Below, in pieces: positions 16,991 to 26,029 of a stretch of DNA of 64,000 nt. The notes below the pieces were generated by a model. It saw nothing but the letters and a program-made list of their open reading frames with translations. It was not told the DNA's origin and searched no databases. The DNA is taken from the NCBI GenBank assembly GCA_050949825.1, contig JBMNGL010000013.1, forward strand, positions 1-64,000, given 5' to 3'. Position 1 is the stretch's first letter. Each line of letters starts with the position of its first letter. Position numbers and translations under genes: made by a program. The stretch is from DTU019 sp050949825 (GTDB taxonomy: Bacteria > Bacillota > Syntrophomonadia > Syntrophomonadales > Syntrophomonadaceae).

Positions 16991-17422
16991 TTGGCAAGAC
17001 TAAGTTATAAAATGCCGGAAGATTTTTTATTAAAAGTATCAGCTCTGGCAGATAAAACCGATGTAATTATACCCAAGGTGCTTGAGGAAGGCGGCAAGGT
17101 GGTAGCGGATAAAGTGAAAGCTAACCTACAGGCAGTGGTGGGCAGCAATCTGAAAACAAAACCTCGCTCCACCGGGGAACTTATAAAAGCTTTAGGGGTA
17201 AGCCCGGCAGGGCTGGATCGAAACGGCAATTATAACGTCAAGGTGGGCTTTGATGAACCGCGGGATGATGGGGAGTCCAATGCCAAGATTGCCAATATTT
17301 TAGAATATGGTAAATCCGGTCAACCTGCTAAGCCATTCTTAAAACCAGCTAAAACCGCCAGTAAAAAAGCCTGTATTGAAGCTATGAAAAGGAAGCTGGA
17401 TGAAGAAATCAATAAATCCTAG
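16991..17422 (+). CDS. HK97 gp10-like tail component
   Basis: A 143-aa protein starting at TTG behind GGGGAGGGGGAG. The helical opening and the segments KVKANLQAVVGSNLKTKPRS, TGELIKALGVSP and AKIANILEYGKSGQPAKPF are typical of the HK97 gp10 family of neck/tail completion proteins, with the conserved EYG near residue 105. It helps finish the tail-tube end that docks to the head. Confidence 0.88.
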   Translation: MARLSYKMPEDFLLKVSALADKTDVIIPKVLEEGGKVVADKVKANLQAVVGSNLKTKPRSTGELIKALGVSPAGLDRNGNYNVKVGFDEPRDDGESNAKIANILEYGKSGQPAKPFLKPAKTASKKACIEAMKRKLDEEINKS

Positions 17423-17434
17423 GAAGGGAGGCAG

Positions 17435-17791
17435 ATGGTGAACAGCTATAACAGTATTTTAAGAGACATCAAAAAAACGTTAACGAGTACCGGGCTTCCT
17501 ATGGAAACCGGAGTGTTCAGCGACCAGGCTCCCGAAGAGTATCTAGTAATTACTCCTATGAATGATCTCTTCGACCTTTTTGCTGACAATCTGCCTCAGA
17601 TGGACCTACAGGAAGCCCGGATTTCTTTGTTTAGTAAAGGCAACTATATGACCAGAAAAAACCAGGTAGTGGCTTTACTCATATCCAGTGACTTTACTAT
17701 TACTGACCGCCGCTATATAGGAGAAGAGGCGGAAACAGGCTTTCACCATATAGCTATTGATGTGGCTAAAGAATATGCAGTAACCCTATAA
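17435..17791 (+). CDS. Tail completion / minor tail protein
   Basis: A 118-aa protein between the gp10-like and major tail genes, the normal position of a tail terminator or completion protein. The protein has a mixed alpha/beta pattern (EYLVITPMNDLFDLFADN; ARISLFSKGNYM; FHHIAIDVAKEY) seen in the equivalent genes of Clostridia siphophages. GTG/ATG starts behind GGGAGGCAG. Family name uncertain; role from context. Confidence 0.75.
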   Translation: MVNSYNSILRDIKKTLTSTGLPMETGVFSDQAPEEYLVITPMNDLFDLFADNLPQMDLQEARISLFSKGNYMTRKNQVVALLISSDFTITDRRYIGEEAETGFHHIAIDVAKEYAVTL

Positions 17792-17834
17792 CCGGCTAGC
17801 TTGCCGGATTTTATTTTGAAAGGAGAGATGGATC

Positions 17835-18719
17835 GTGGCAACCATAGGATTGGATCGGCTATATTACGCCAAAATCACCGAAGATACAAATGGTGATGAA
17901 ACTTACGGCACTCCCCAAATATTGGCCAAGGCCATGACCGCTGAGCTAAGTGTAGAGCTTATTGAAGCAATCCTTTATGCAAATGATGCGGCATCTGAAG
18001 TAGTTAAGGAATTTAAAAGCGGGTCTTTAAGCCTGGGGGTGGATGATATAGGGCCTTTAGTGGCCCAGGATTTAACCGGATGTAAAATTGACAGCAACAA
18101 TGTAGTAGTTTCCAGAAGTGAAGATGGAGGTAGTCCGGTAGCTATCGGGTTTCGGGCTAAAAAGTCTAACGGAAAATATCGTTACTTTTGGCTTTACCGG
18201 GTTATCTTTAGTGTTCCCGCCACCAGCCTTGCCACCAAGGGGGATTCTATTACCTTTAGCAGTCCCACCATAGAAGGTACCGTTTTTAGGAGAAACAAAC
18301 TGGACGGGGAGAATAAACATCCCTGGAAAGCAGAAGTGACGGAAGGAGATAACGGAGTGGCAGCTTCCACCATTACCAATTGGTTCGCATCTGTTTATGA
18401 ACCCGACTTCACCGAGGTGACCCCCACCATTACCATTACGACTCAACCGGCAGCCACAACGGAAGTGACCGCAGGCAGCATTACCGGCAGCCTTTCGGTG
18501 GTAGCCAGCAGCAATACCAGTAACCCGGTTACTTACCAGTGGTATGAAAACACCGTGGACAGTTCCACCGGCGGCACAATTATCAATGGGGAAACCTCAG
18601 CCAGCTTTGACATTCCTACTGATTTGGTAGCTGGTACCTATTATTACTACTGTGTCTTAAGCTTAAGTGGAGCTGAGAGCGTGACCACCACTGTGGCTAC
18701 CGTGGTAGTTTCAGAATAA
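17835..18719 (+). CDS. Major tail protein with Ig-like C-terminal domain
   Basis: A 294-aa tail-tube protein with a GTG start behind AAAGGAGAG. Residues 1-190 fit the phi13/HK97-type major tail protein (GLDRLYYAKITEDTNGDETY, AMTAELSVELIEAILYAND, YRYFWLYRVIFSVP). Residues 195-294 form an added Ig-like repeat: ITIT...TVTYQWYENTVDSS... and AGTYYYYCVLSLSG. Such surface Ig domains are common on siphophage tubes and are thought to touch carbohydrates on the host surface. Confidence 0.9.
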   Translation: MATIGLDRLYYAKITEDTNGDETYGTPQILAKAMTAELSVELIEAILYANDAASEVVKEFKSGSLSLGVDDIGPLVAQDLTGCKIDSNNVVVSRSEDGGSPVAIGFRAKKSNGKYRYFWLYRVIFSVPATSLATKGDSITFSSPTIEGTVFRRNKLDGENKHPWKAEVTEGDNGVAASTITNWFASVYEPDFTEVTPTITITTQPAATTEVTAGSITGSLSVVASSNTSNPVTYQWYENTVDSSTGGTIINGETSASFDIPTDLVAGTYYYYCVLSLSGAESVTTTVATVVVSE

Positions 18720-18736
18720 GGATGGGAGGATGACTT

Positions 18737-19153
18737 ATGACTAATGAAGTAAAACCGTTAGAAATAGATGAGGCTTCTGAAGAAAGAAGTACAGTGATAA
18801 CCATTGGCAATAGGGAGTACCGGCTGATTCTCACCACGAAAGCGACCAAAGCCATTGCCAAGCGTTATGGGGGGCTAGAGAAGCTTGGCGAAAAACTCAT
18901 GAAAACAGAAAACTTTGAAATGGCCTTAGACGAGATTATTTTTCTGATTACTTTGCTGGCCAATCAGTCCATCCTAATCCACAATCTCAGGAACAAAGAG
19001 GATAAGCAGGAACTCTTAACCGAAGAAGAGATGGAGCTTTTGACCTCGCCTTTGGATCTGGCCCAGTACAAAAATGCTATTATGGCCAGCATGTTGAAGG
19101 GCACCAAAAGAAATGTGGAGAGTGAAGAATCAAAAAACGAGGCAGTCGGGTAA
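18737..19153 (+). CDS. Tail assembly chaperone, G product
   Basis: A 138-aa chaperone after the major tail gene, behind GGGAGGATG. The segments ITIGNREYRLILTTKATKAI and KRYGGLEKLGEKL are typical of gpG-like chaperones of Firmicute siphophages. Near its end lies a slippery heptamer (19132-19138) that would shift some ribosomes into the -1 frame and make the longer GT protein, as in lambda and many siphophages. GT recruits the major tail protein to the tape measure. A group II intron lies 32 bases after the stop and splits the extension. Confidence 0.88.
   Translation: MTNEVKPLEIDEASEERSTVITIGNREYRLILTTKATKAIAKRYGGLEKLGEKLMKTENFEMALDEIIFLITLLANQSILIHNLRNKEDKQELLTEEEMELLTSPLDLAQYKNAIMASMLKGTKRNVESEESKNEAVG
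19132..19138 (+). promoter_or_regulatory. Programmed -1 frameshift site A AAA AAC
   Basis: The heptamer AAAAAAC is in phase: the zero-frame codons are TCA AAA AAC, so it matches X XXY YYZ. The zero-frame stop follows 15 bases downstream, and the -1 frame is open through the exon to the intron border. A single-base -1 slip gives ...EEALFTRLLY. Confidence 0.85.
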
Positions 19154-19185
19154 GTGAGGAGGCACTCTTTACCCGACTCCTTTAT

Positions 19186-21659
19186 GTGCGCCCAGATAGG
19201 GCATTGCCTAATGTGGTGTAGGAGCCACTCCGAACGATAACTCGGGAAATAACCCACTTAACCGAAAGGCGAAAGCTGGCACGGGAACAAAGCACGGTGG
19301 GAAAGCGGTAAGTCACCTTAAAACACATTGGTGCGACTGAACTGCAATATTAAGCGGATATAAGGTTTAAATTGGGTTTATTGAATGCGAGTTTCCAGTT
19401 TCTGTTAGTCGTAGGCGGAGGAAATGTGTTTGTAACCTCTGGAGCAGGAAAGGTTGTCATTAATAGAGGGACAATCGGTTATCAAATATCCTGTTCAACA
19501 CGCAAGAGAACTTGTGATAACGAAACGAAAGCAAAACCGACAATCCGCACATACCTGTAGGCAGTGTTAACTGGGGATACCCTAAACAGGAACGCCACAA
19601 CGCGGCTATAGCCACAGGGCTTGAATACCCTGCATGGGTACGGAGCGTTCGTAGTAGTCCGAGGACGGGAAAGCCGTCCACATGGCGAAGGGACGCAGTT
19701 GTTGTGTACTAAAATCAAAATTGATTAGGGAGGAAAACCTCATATGCAACCAACAATAGAGATTTTAGCAAGAATCAGCGTAAACTCTAACGCAAACAAG
19801 GATGAAGTTTTTACAAGACTTTACCGCTATTTGTTGCGACCAGATATCTACTTTGAAGCATATAAAAACCTGTATGCCAATAACGGAGCAGCGACCCGTG
19901 GCGTGGATAATGATACCGCAGACGGTTTTAGCGAAGCGAAAATTGATAAAATAATAAAATCGCTTAGTGATGAAACCTACACGCCAAAATCAGTGCGAAG
20001 AACTTATATCGATAAGGGAAACGGGAAAAAGCGACCGTTGGGCATTCTGACTTTTACGGACAAACTGGTGCAGGAGGCACTTCGTATGGTACTTGAAGCT
20101 GTGTATGAACCGTCTTTCTTGGATTGGTCGCACGGTTTCAGACCGAACCGAAGCTGTCATACCGCGCTGGCAAGTTTGAAGAAAGAGTTTACAGGGGCGC
20201 GTTGGTTTGTCGAGGGCGACATTAAGGGTTGTTTTGATAATATCGACCACGCCGTTTTAATAAGTATGCTGAACAAGAAAGTGAAGGATGCACGAATAGT
20301 CAAACTGATTTACAAATTTTTAAAAGCAGGTTATATGGAAAATTGGCAGTACCACAACACCTACAGCGGTACTCCGCAAGGCGGAATTATTTCGCCGTTG
20401 CTTGCCAATATCTATCTGCACGAACTGGATAAGTTTGTAATGATGTTAAAGGCAGAGTTTAACAAGCCGAGAGAAACCCATTCCACGTATGAATACGGGG
20501 TTATAAGAAGAAAGATGAAAAAACTCCGTAAGGAAATCGAAAACGCGGACGGTGACAAGCGTGGGCAATTGCTTGATGAATATAAAGCAACTCGCGCACA
20601 GTTATTACAAACCCCCGCGAAGTCACAAACTGATAAGAAAATCAAGTATATCAGATATGCAGACGATTTTTTGATTGCCGTCAACGGAAGTCGTGAGGAC
20701 TGTGCGGAAATCAAGCGCAGGTTATTCGAATTTATCGGACAGACCTTGAAAATGGAACTCAGCGACGAAAAAACGTTGATTACCCATAGCAATGATTACG
20801 CGCGGTTTTTGGGCTACGATGTACGTGTGAGGAGAAATGGAAAAATTAAGCGCGGCGGTAAAAATGGTTGTACTAAACGCACGCTTAGCAATAATGTGGA
20901 ACTCTTAGTGCCCTTTGAAGATAAAATCAATAAATTCCTGTTCTCAAAGGGTGTTGTTAAACAACGGCTGAACGGTACTGTCTACCCAACGCACAGACCC
21001 GCCCTGGAACGATTGACCGACCTTGAAATTGTGATGACCTACAACGCCGAACTCCGTGGAATATGCAATTATTACAGATTAGCCAGCAACTATAATAGTC
21101 TTGGGTATTTTGCATATCTGATGGAATATAGTTGTTTACGAACGCTTGCAGGAAAACACAAATCAAAGGTTAGCAAAATCAAGGAGAAGTTCAAAGACGG
21201 TCATGGCAAATGGGGTATTCCTTATACGACTAAAAAGGGTGAAAAGCGCTGTTATTTCGCTAAATTAGCCGATTGCAAAGGGGCAAAATTCTGTACGGAT
21301 ATATTGCCAAACGCTTTTGTAATCCACATGAGCGCAAGAAATACCTTTGAAAACAGGTTGAAAGCGAAAGTTTGCGAGCTATGTGGGACAACGGATGCAG
21401 AACACTATGAAATTCATCACATTCACAAGGTAAAAGACCTCAAAGGGAAAGAGCCTTGGAAAGTGGCGATGATAGCCAAACGGCGAAAAACTATGGTGGT
21501 TTGCAGAAACTGTCATAACACAATTCATCATTAAGAGTTTAACTGACCAAACAACAATGGGGAGCCGGATACCTTGAGAGGGGTAAGTCCGGTTCCGGGA
21601 GAGGACTGTGCAAACCTACCGTAGAAATGCGGCAAGGCGGCATTTTCCTACTCCACTAT
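19186..21659 (+). mobile_element. Group II intron in the tail chaperone gene
   Basis: The element starts with GTGCGCCCAG, a group II 5' end, and ends with ...CCACTAT. Domain V is visible at 21562-21595: GAGCCGGA pairs with TCCGGTTC around a TACC/GGTA inner stem. Domain VI follows with a bulge-type hairpin. The ribozyme core (19186-19740) precedes the intron protein. Joining 19185 to 21660 keeps the -1 frame open (LLY-GTVQLN), so the borders are supported by protein continuity. Length is 2474 bases. Confidence 0.9.
19744..21534 (+). CDS. ltrA: Group II intron reverse transcriptase/maturase with HNH domain
   Basis: A 596-aa intron-encoded protein. Reverse transcriptase motifs are visible: GKKRPLGILTFTDKLVQEAL, GFRPNRSCHTAL, GDIKGCFDNIDH, GTPQGGIISPLLANIYL and the catalytic IRYADDF near residue 304. 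Then come the maturase (X) region and a C-terminal HNH endonuclease with CELCGTTDAEHYEIHHI and CRNCHNTIHH. It helps splicing and target-primed insertion. ATG behind GGGAGGAAAAC. All main motifs are intact, so the intron could be mobile. Confidence 0.95.
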   Translation: MQPTIEILARISVNSNANKDEVFTRLYRYLLRPDIYFEAYKNLYANNGAATRGVDNDTADGFSEAKIDKIIKSLSDETYTPKSVRRTYIDKGNGKKRPLGILTFTDKLVQEALRMVLEAVYEPSFLDWSHGFRPNRSCHTALASLKKEFTGARWFVEGDIKGCFDNIDHAVLISMLNKKVKDARIVKLIYKFLKAGYMENWQYHNTYSGTPQGGIISPLLANIYLHELDKFVMMLKAEFNKPRETHSTYEYGVIRRKMKKLRKEIENADGDKRGQLLDEYKATRAQLLQTPAKSQTDKKIKYIRYADDFLIAVNGSREDCAEIKRRLFEFIGQTLKMELSDEKTLITHSNDYARFLGYDVRVRRNGKIKRGGKNGCTKRTLSNNVELLVPFEDKINKFLFSKGVVKQRLNGTVYPTHRPALERLTDLEIVMTYNAELRGICNYYRLASNYNSLGYFAYLMEYSCLRTLAGKHKSKVSKIKEKFKDGHGKWGIPYTTKKGEKRCYFAKLADCKGAKFCTDILPNAFVIHMSARNTFENRLKAKVCELCGTTDAEHYEIHHIHKVKDLKGKEPWKVAMIAKRRKTMVVCRNCHNTIHH

Positions 21660-21814
21660 GGGACGGTACAATTGAATCGCCGGGAAGAAGAAGTCTGGCT
21701 GATGCCTATTGGTTATTTGATGGATTTGTGGGAATGTCATAAGCAGTTTATTGTGGGATTGCCAAGCCTAAAAAAATCGCCTTCATTGATGAGGTAATTC
21801 CTGAGTGGCTTTGA
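21660..21814 (+). pseudogene. 3' exon of the tail chaperone T extension, frame broken
   Basis: After splicing, the -1 frame continues as GTVQLNRREEEVWLMP and YLMDLWECHKQF, the usual T-domain pattern. The expected ending YCGIAKPKKIAFIDEVIPEWL is present but one frame away: the change falls at the TTT near 21747-21749, as if one T were lost. In the present frame the chain ends instead with FIVGLPSLKKSPSLMR. Either a real deletion, a sequencing error or an extra recoding event explains this. The genuine end is the TGA at 21812-21814. Confidence 0.75.
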
Positions 21815-21971
21815 TTTTTCCGATTCAAAGTTACAATATTTTACCATAAAGGATGAAAAAATCTTCAGACTCGAAGGACACCGGAGGAGATAAACTGGAA
21901 TAGCGTACTCTTTTGCCGTTGTATTTTAAGTAAAATAAGGGTACAATAATAGCTGCAAAGGAGTTGATGTT

Positions 21972-22220
21972 ATGCCTAATATAAAACCGGTGTCAGATTT
22001 AAGAAGCTATAACGAAGTTCTAAAAGATATTGATGTAGGGGAACCTGTATTTTTAACTAAAAATGGCCGGGGGAAATATGTAATTCTTGATATTAAAGAA
22101 TATCAAAAGAGCCAGGCTACTATTAAACTTCTATCAAAGTTGTTGGAGGCGGAAAAAGCTATAAAGACAGGTGAAGAGTGGCTTTCAGAGGAACAAGTCA
22201 GGAAAGAACTTGGAGTGTAA
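21972..22220 (+). CDS. Phd/YefM-type antitoxin
   Basis: An 82-aa antitoxin with the Phd fold: IKPVSDLRSYNEVLKDI, then GEPVFLTKNGRGKYVILDI. The tail (GEEWLSEEQVRKELGV) should bind the toxin. The start has an AAAGGAG site, and a TATTTTAAG...GGTACAATAAT promoter-like stretch lies just upstream. It is followed after 3 bases by a RelE-type toxin. The pair sits between tail chaperone and tape measure, an uncommon place that marks it as a late acquisition. Confidence 0.88.
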   Translation: MPNIKPVSDLRSYNEVLKDIDVGEPVFLTKNGRGKYVILDIKEYQKSQATIKLLSKLLEAEKAIKTGEEWLSEEQVRKELGV

Positions 22221-22223
22221 TTT

Positions 22224-22565
22224 ATGCACAAGCTAAGAATTAACCCTCTGGCAAGACAAGATTTGCTTGGTATTAAAGAATACATTACAAATGATTTGGA
22301 TAGTCCCGGTGCTGCTATTAATGTAATTTCAAAAATTGTTGAAAGCTATGAAAAGCTAAAGGAGTTTCCGCTACTAGGTATTGAATTGTCACCAAAAATC
22401 AACATCGAAACCGATTATCGATATTTGATTAGTGGCAAGTATATAGTGTTTTATAAATTAGATGATACCTATGTGTCTATTTGTCGAATACTTTATGCCA
22501 GACGAGATTATATAAGAATACTTTTTGAAGAACCTCAATTTACGGAGGATACAGATATGGAATAA
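22224..22565 (+). CDS. RelE/ParE-family toxin
   Basis: A 113-aa toxin of the RelE/ParE superfamily: RINPLARQDLLGIKEYI, LKEFPLLGIELSP, YRYLISGKYIVFYKL and the end VSICRILYARRDYIRILF, with the C-terminal Arg cluster typical of the fold. It starts 3 bases after its antitoxin. RelE members cut mRNA on the ribosome and ParE members poison gyrase; sequence alone does not decide. It likely stabilises the prophage or acts in phage exclusion. Confidence 0.88.
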   Translation: MHKLRINPLARQDLLGIKEYITNDLDSPGAAINVISKIVESYEKLKEFPLLGIELSPKINIETDYRYLISGKYIVFYKLDDTYVSICRILYARRDYIRILFEEPQFTEDTDME

Positions 22566-22625
22566 TGTATAGGCAAGAGGTTATTTTATAGTTCTGTGAG
22601 TCAATAAATAATTGAAAAATATAAC

Positions 22626-22656
22626 AAGACACTCTAAAACCAGGGTGTCTTTTTTC
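22626..22656 (+). terminator. Terminator of the RelE-type operon
   Basis: AGACACTC pairs with GGGTGTCT, followed by TTTTTT; the word CATGCC and the ribosome site of the tape measure follow. Confidence 0.7.
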
Positions 22657-22684
22657 ATGCCTATAAGGGAGGAGGTGAAACACT

Positions 22685-24862
22685 GTGGCAGATTCTTTTG
22701 GCCTTAAAATCGGAATTGAAGGAGAAAAGGAATTTAAAAATGCCCTAAGGGAAATCAACCAGAGCTTTAAGGTGCTGGGTTCAGAAATGAATCTGGTCAC
22801 ATCTCAGTTTGACAAGCAGGATAAATCCATTCAAGCGATAACAGCCAGAAACAATGTACTAAATAAAGAGATTGAAGCACAGAAGGAGAAAATCAGCACC
22901 TTGGAAGCTGCCCTAAAAAACGCCTCCGATTCCTTTGGTGAAACAGATCGAAGAACTCAGAACTGGGCTACCCAGCTTAATAATGCCAAAGCAGAACTTA
23001 ACAATATGGAACGAGAGTTGGAGGAGTCCGCCGCCGATGCGGACAAACTTGGCGACGAGCTGGAGGAAACAGGTAAATCTGCAGATGGTGCTGGCAGTAG
23101 GTTTGAGAAACTAGGCGGTATCTTAAAAGGTGTCGGAGCGGCAATGGGTACAGTGGCCGTCGCAGCCGGTGCCGCTGCGATAAAACTCGGCAAAGAGGTG
23201 GTGCAACAGTTCGGTGAACTGGAACAGAATCTTGGCGGGTCGGAAGCCGTGTTCGGCCAATATGCCGCGTCAATCCAAAAGACGGGCGAGGAAGCCTACA
23301 AGAACCTCGGCGTGTCACAGAGTGATTATCTGGCTACCGCTAACAAGATGGGGGCCTTGTTCCAAGGCTCCGGCATTGAACAGCAAAAAAGCCTTGAATT
23401 GACGGAAAAGGCAATGCAGCGGGCGGCAGATATGGCATCTGTGATGGGCATTGATATGCAGATGGCTTTGGATTCTGTTGCGGGAGCAGCCAAGGGCAAC
23501 TTCACGATGATGGATAACCTTGGCGTTGCGATGAATGCTACCAACATTGAAGCCTACGCCCTCGCCAAGGGCCTGGATTTCACCTGGGCATCTGCTACAA
23601 ACGCCGAAAAAGCTGAAGTCGCAATGCAAATGTTCTTTGAGAATACAGAGCAGTACGCGGGAAACTTTGCCAGGGAATCCACACAAACCATAACCGGCTC
23701 CATCGGGTTGATGAAGGCTGCGCTCGGCTCGTTCACAGCGGGGCTTGGCAACACCAACGCTGACATGACGAAGCTAACACAGAACCTAGTGGACGCTTTT
23801 CAGGCGGTGGTTAAAAACATTGTGCCTGTCTTAGAGAATATCGTAACTGCACTGCCGATAGCAATGGATGCGATTCTGTCGGCGGTCGGCGATCTGCTTC
23901 CTACACTGCTTAATACTGTCACGAATTTGTTTAGCCAGGTACTGGAAACAATCCTGAACCTATTTCCGGAGCTTATTCCGGCCACCGTTGATGCGATTAT
24001 GACGATTGTCGGTGCACTAATCGATAACCTCCCGCTAATAATCGATGCGGCGGTGCAATTAGTGACCGCTCTTGTAGAAGGCTTAGGCCTTGCTTTGCCG
24101 GAATTGATTCCTGCGGCGATGAGTGCGGTGATAACAATCGTACAAGGGCTGCTTGAGAACATGGATAAAGTCATCGAGGCGGCTTTTGCCATAATAACTG
24201 GACTGGCGGAAGGGCTTTTAAATGCTCTGCCACAGCTTATTGAGGCGTTGCCTCATATCATTACTAGCATCATTAATTTTATTACAGGAAATCTGCCCAC
24301 AATTATTGGATTAGGCGTTGAACTTACAATTATGCTTGCGGCTGGATTAATTCAGGCCCTGCCTCAATTAGTCGCAAGCCTGCCGCAGATTGTGTTCGCC
24401 ATTATAACTGGCATAGGAAAAGCTGCTGTCTCCATAGTGGAAATTGGCAGAAATATCATGACCGGTCTTTGGAGTGGAATTGCATCTATGCTAGGCTGGA
24501 TCCAAAGTAAAGTAAACAGCATGGTAAGCGGTATCGTGAGCAGTATGAAAGGGGTACTAGGGATCCGCTCACCATCTAAAGTCTTTGCTGGTATTGGTGA
24601 AAACATGGGGCAAGGAATTGGAGAAGGGTTTAGTAGTGCTATGAAAGATGTAGAAAAAGAAATGGCTAGGGCTATTCCTACCGACTTTGATTTAGATATG
24701 AATAGTGTAGTCAGCGGGGTAGAAGCCGGCAGCAGCGGAGCAGTCTTTGATGTGACCATTCCCTTAACCATTGACGGAAATATCTTAACCCGAGTAATTG
24801 CCCAGCTGCAGTGGAACCAAAATACGGTCACCGTTAGAAACCTGGGAGTAGCCGGAGCTTAA
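22685..24862 (+). CDS. Tape measure protein
   Basis: A 725-aa tape measure protein with a GTG start behind GGGAGGAGGTG. Residues 1-135 are coiled coil (KEFKNALREINQSFKVLGSE; EIEAQKEKISTLEAALKNAS). Then come a hydrophobic segment near residue 155 (AMGTVAVAAGAAAIKL) and a long hydrophobic, repeat-like region (PIAMDAILSAVGDLLPTLL, PLIIDAAVQLVTALVEGLG, PELIPAAMSAVITIV). The C-terminal part has the SPSKVFAGIGENMGQGIGEG motif seen in many tape measure proteins. The middle, from about 23,130 to 24,080, has a more GC-rich codon choice than its flanks, suggesting mosaic exchange. The protein sets tail length and enters the host at infection. Confidence 0.93.
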   Translation: MADSFGLKIGIEGEKEFKNALREINQSFKVLGSEMNLVTSQFDKQDKSIQAITARNNVLNKEIEAQKEKISTLEAALKNASDSFGETDRRTQNWATQLNNAKAELNNMERELEESAADADKLGDELEETGKSADGAGSRFEKLGGILKGVGAAMGTVAVAAGAAAIKLGKEVVQQFGELEQNLGGSEAVFGQYAASIQKTGEEAYKNLGVSQSDYLATANKMGALFQGSGIEQQKSLELTEKAMQRAADMASVMGIDMQMALDSVAGAAKGNFTMMDNLGVAMNATNIEAYALAKGLDFTWASATNAEKAEVAMQMFFENTEQYAGNFARESTQTITGSIGLMKAALGSFTAGLGNTNADMTKLTQNLVDAFQAVVKNIVPVLENIVTALPIAMDAILSAVGDLLPTLLNTVTNLFSQVLETILNLFPELIPATVDAIMTIVGALIDNLPLIIDAAVQLVTALVEGLGLALPELIPAAMSAVITIVQGLLENMDKVIEAAFAIITGLAEGLLNALPQLIEALPHIITSIINFITGNLPTIIGLGVELTIMLAAGLIQALPQLVASLPQIVFAIITGIGKAAVSIVEIGRNIMTGLWSGIASMLGWIQSKVNSMVSGIVSSMKGVLGIRSPSKVFAGIGENMGQGIGEGFSSAMKDVEKEMARAIPTDFDLDMNSVVSGVEAGSSGAVFDVTIPLTIDGNILTRVIAQLQWNQNTVTVRNLGVAGA

Positions 24863-24888
24863 ATAAATTAAAGGAGGGCAGTCCGGCC

Positions 24889-26016
24889 ATGATTGACATA
24901 TATGCAGGAAGTACCCTGATTCAATCCATTAAAAAAGTCATGAGTGCTAACTTAAGAGAAACCCTGGATGGGGAATATACCCTATCCTTTACAGTACTGG
25001 CCAAGTCTGCCCTGGCTTTAAAAACCCGGCAGGTAGCTAAAATAGATGGCCAGTCCTTTGAGATTGTGCAGATTAGTAAATCCCTTCAGGGGGATCTACC
25101 TATCTGCTCAGTCCTTTGTGAACATGTGTCATATCTACTTAATCATGAAATGTATAACATCACTGAATTTGATTTTACCGGAGATCCTACCGCAGGATTA
25201 ACTCAAGTTTTAGCGGGAACACCTTTTACAGCCGGTATCGTAGATTTCACCGATAGTGTTACTATGAAAATCAACCAAAAGGTCTCCAGAAGAGCGGCCC
25301 TGATGCAGTACATCGCCATCTTAGGCGGGGAGATTGAATACGACGGTTACAAGATTAATATCAGAGAACATCGGGGCAGCATTGACTACCTGCCGGTAAT
25401 GGATTCTAAGAACGTAACTAATGTGGCCGTATCTTATGATTCCCGGGAGAATAGTTCTTCCTATGATATTGCCTTTTTTAAGTTGCTGGATTTATCTGTG
25501 GGGGATAATGTTCAGATTGTCTTTACCCCCCTGGGGATTAACGTCAAGACCAGGATTATTTCCTTAGAGTACAATCCCTTCTATAGATATAACATCCGGG
25601 TGGAAGTAGGTTCCTACCGGCCCAGTATTTCCGATACCTTCTACCGGATAGAAAGCTCTATTAGTGGTGTGAGCAGTTCGGTAGATAATCTGCAAAACCA
25701 GGTCTATGACCTGCAGGTTTCTTACACCATTGTCAAGGAACTATCTGTGGTGGATAACACCGTCAATGTTACCTATGAAGTAGAAAAAGGAGCAAGCCAT
25801 CAGTACCATGCCCAGTACAGTTTTACCACCGATGCTAGCGGGCGGATTACCTCCATTACCTTAGAAGATATATTCTCAGAGCTTTTGTTAAAAGAAGTAT
25901 CTTCATTAATGGTTGATGAAGCTTCTTTTGCTGTTACTTATGCAGACGCCAGTACAGCAAATTACACCTATACTACTGACAGTAGCGGCAGAATCACCAC
26001 CATTGAAAAAGTCTAA
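24889..26016 (+). CDS. Tail-associated protein (Tal/endopeptidase tail family)
   Basis: A 375-aa tail-tip protein. Residues 1-260 resemble the N-terminal region of phage minor structural proteins: IKKVMSANLRETLDGEYTLSF, FEIVQISKSLQGDLP and VKTRIISLEYNPFYRYNI. A coiled segment (SVDNLQNQVYDLQVSY) and two beta repeats follow (ITSITLEDIFSELL; YTTDSSGRITTIEKV). It should sit below the tape measure as hub. A separate distal tail (Dit) gene, normally between tape measure and this gene, is not seen. Confidence 0.8.
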   Translation: MIDIYAGSTLIQSIKKVMSANLRETLDGEYTLSFTVLAKSALALKTRQVAKIDGQSFEIVQISKSLQGDLPICSVLCEHVSYLLNHEMYNITEFDFTGDPTAGLTQVLAGTPFTAGIVDFTDSVTMKINQKVSRRAALMQYIAILGGEIEYDGYKINIREHRGSIDYLPVMDSKNVTNVAVSYDSRENSSSYDIAFFKLLDLSVGDNVQIVFTPLGINVKTRIISLEYNPFYRYNIRVEVGSYRPSISDTFYRIESSISGVSSSVDNLQNQVYDLQVSYTIVKELSVVDNTVNVTYEVEKGASHQYHAQYSFTTDASGRITSITLEDIFSELLLKEVSSLMVDEASFAVTYADASTANYTYTTDSSGRITTIEKV

Positions 26017-26029
26017 AGGGGGTTGAAAC

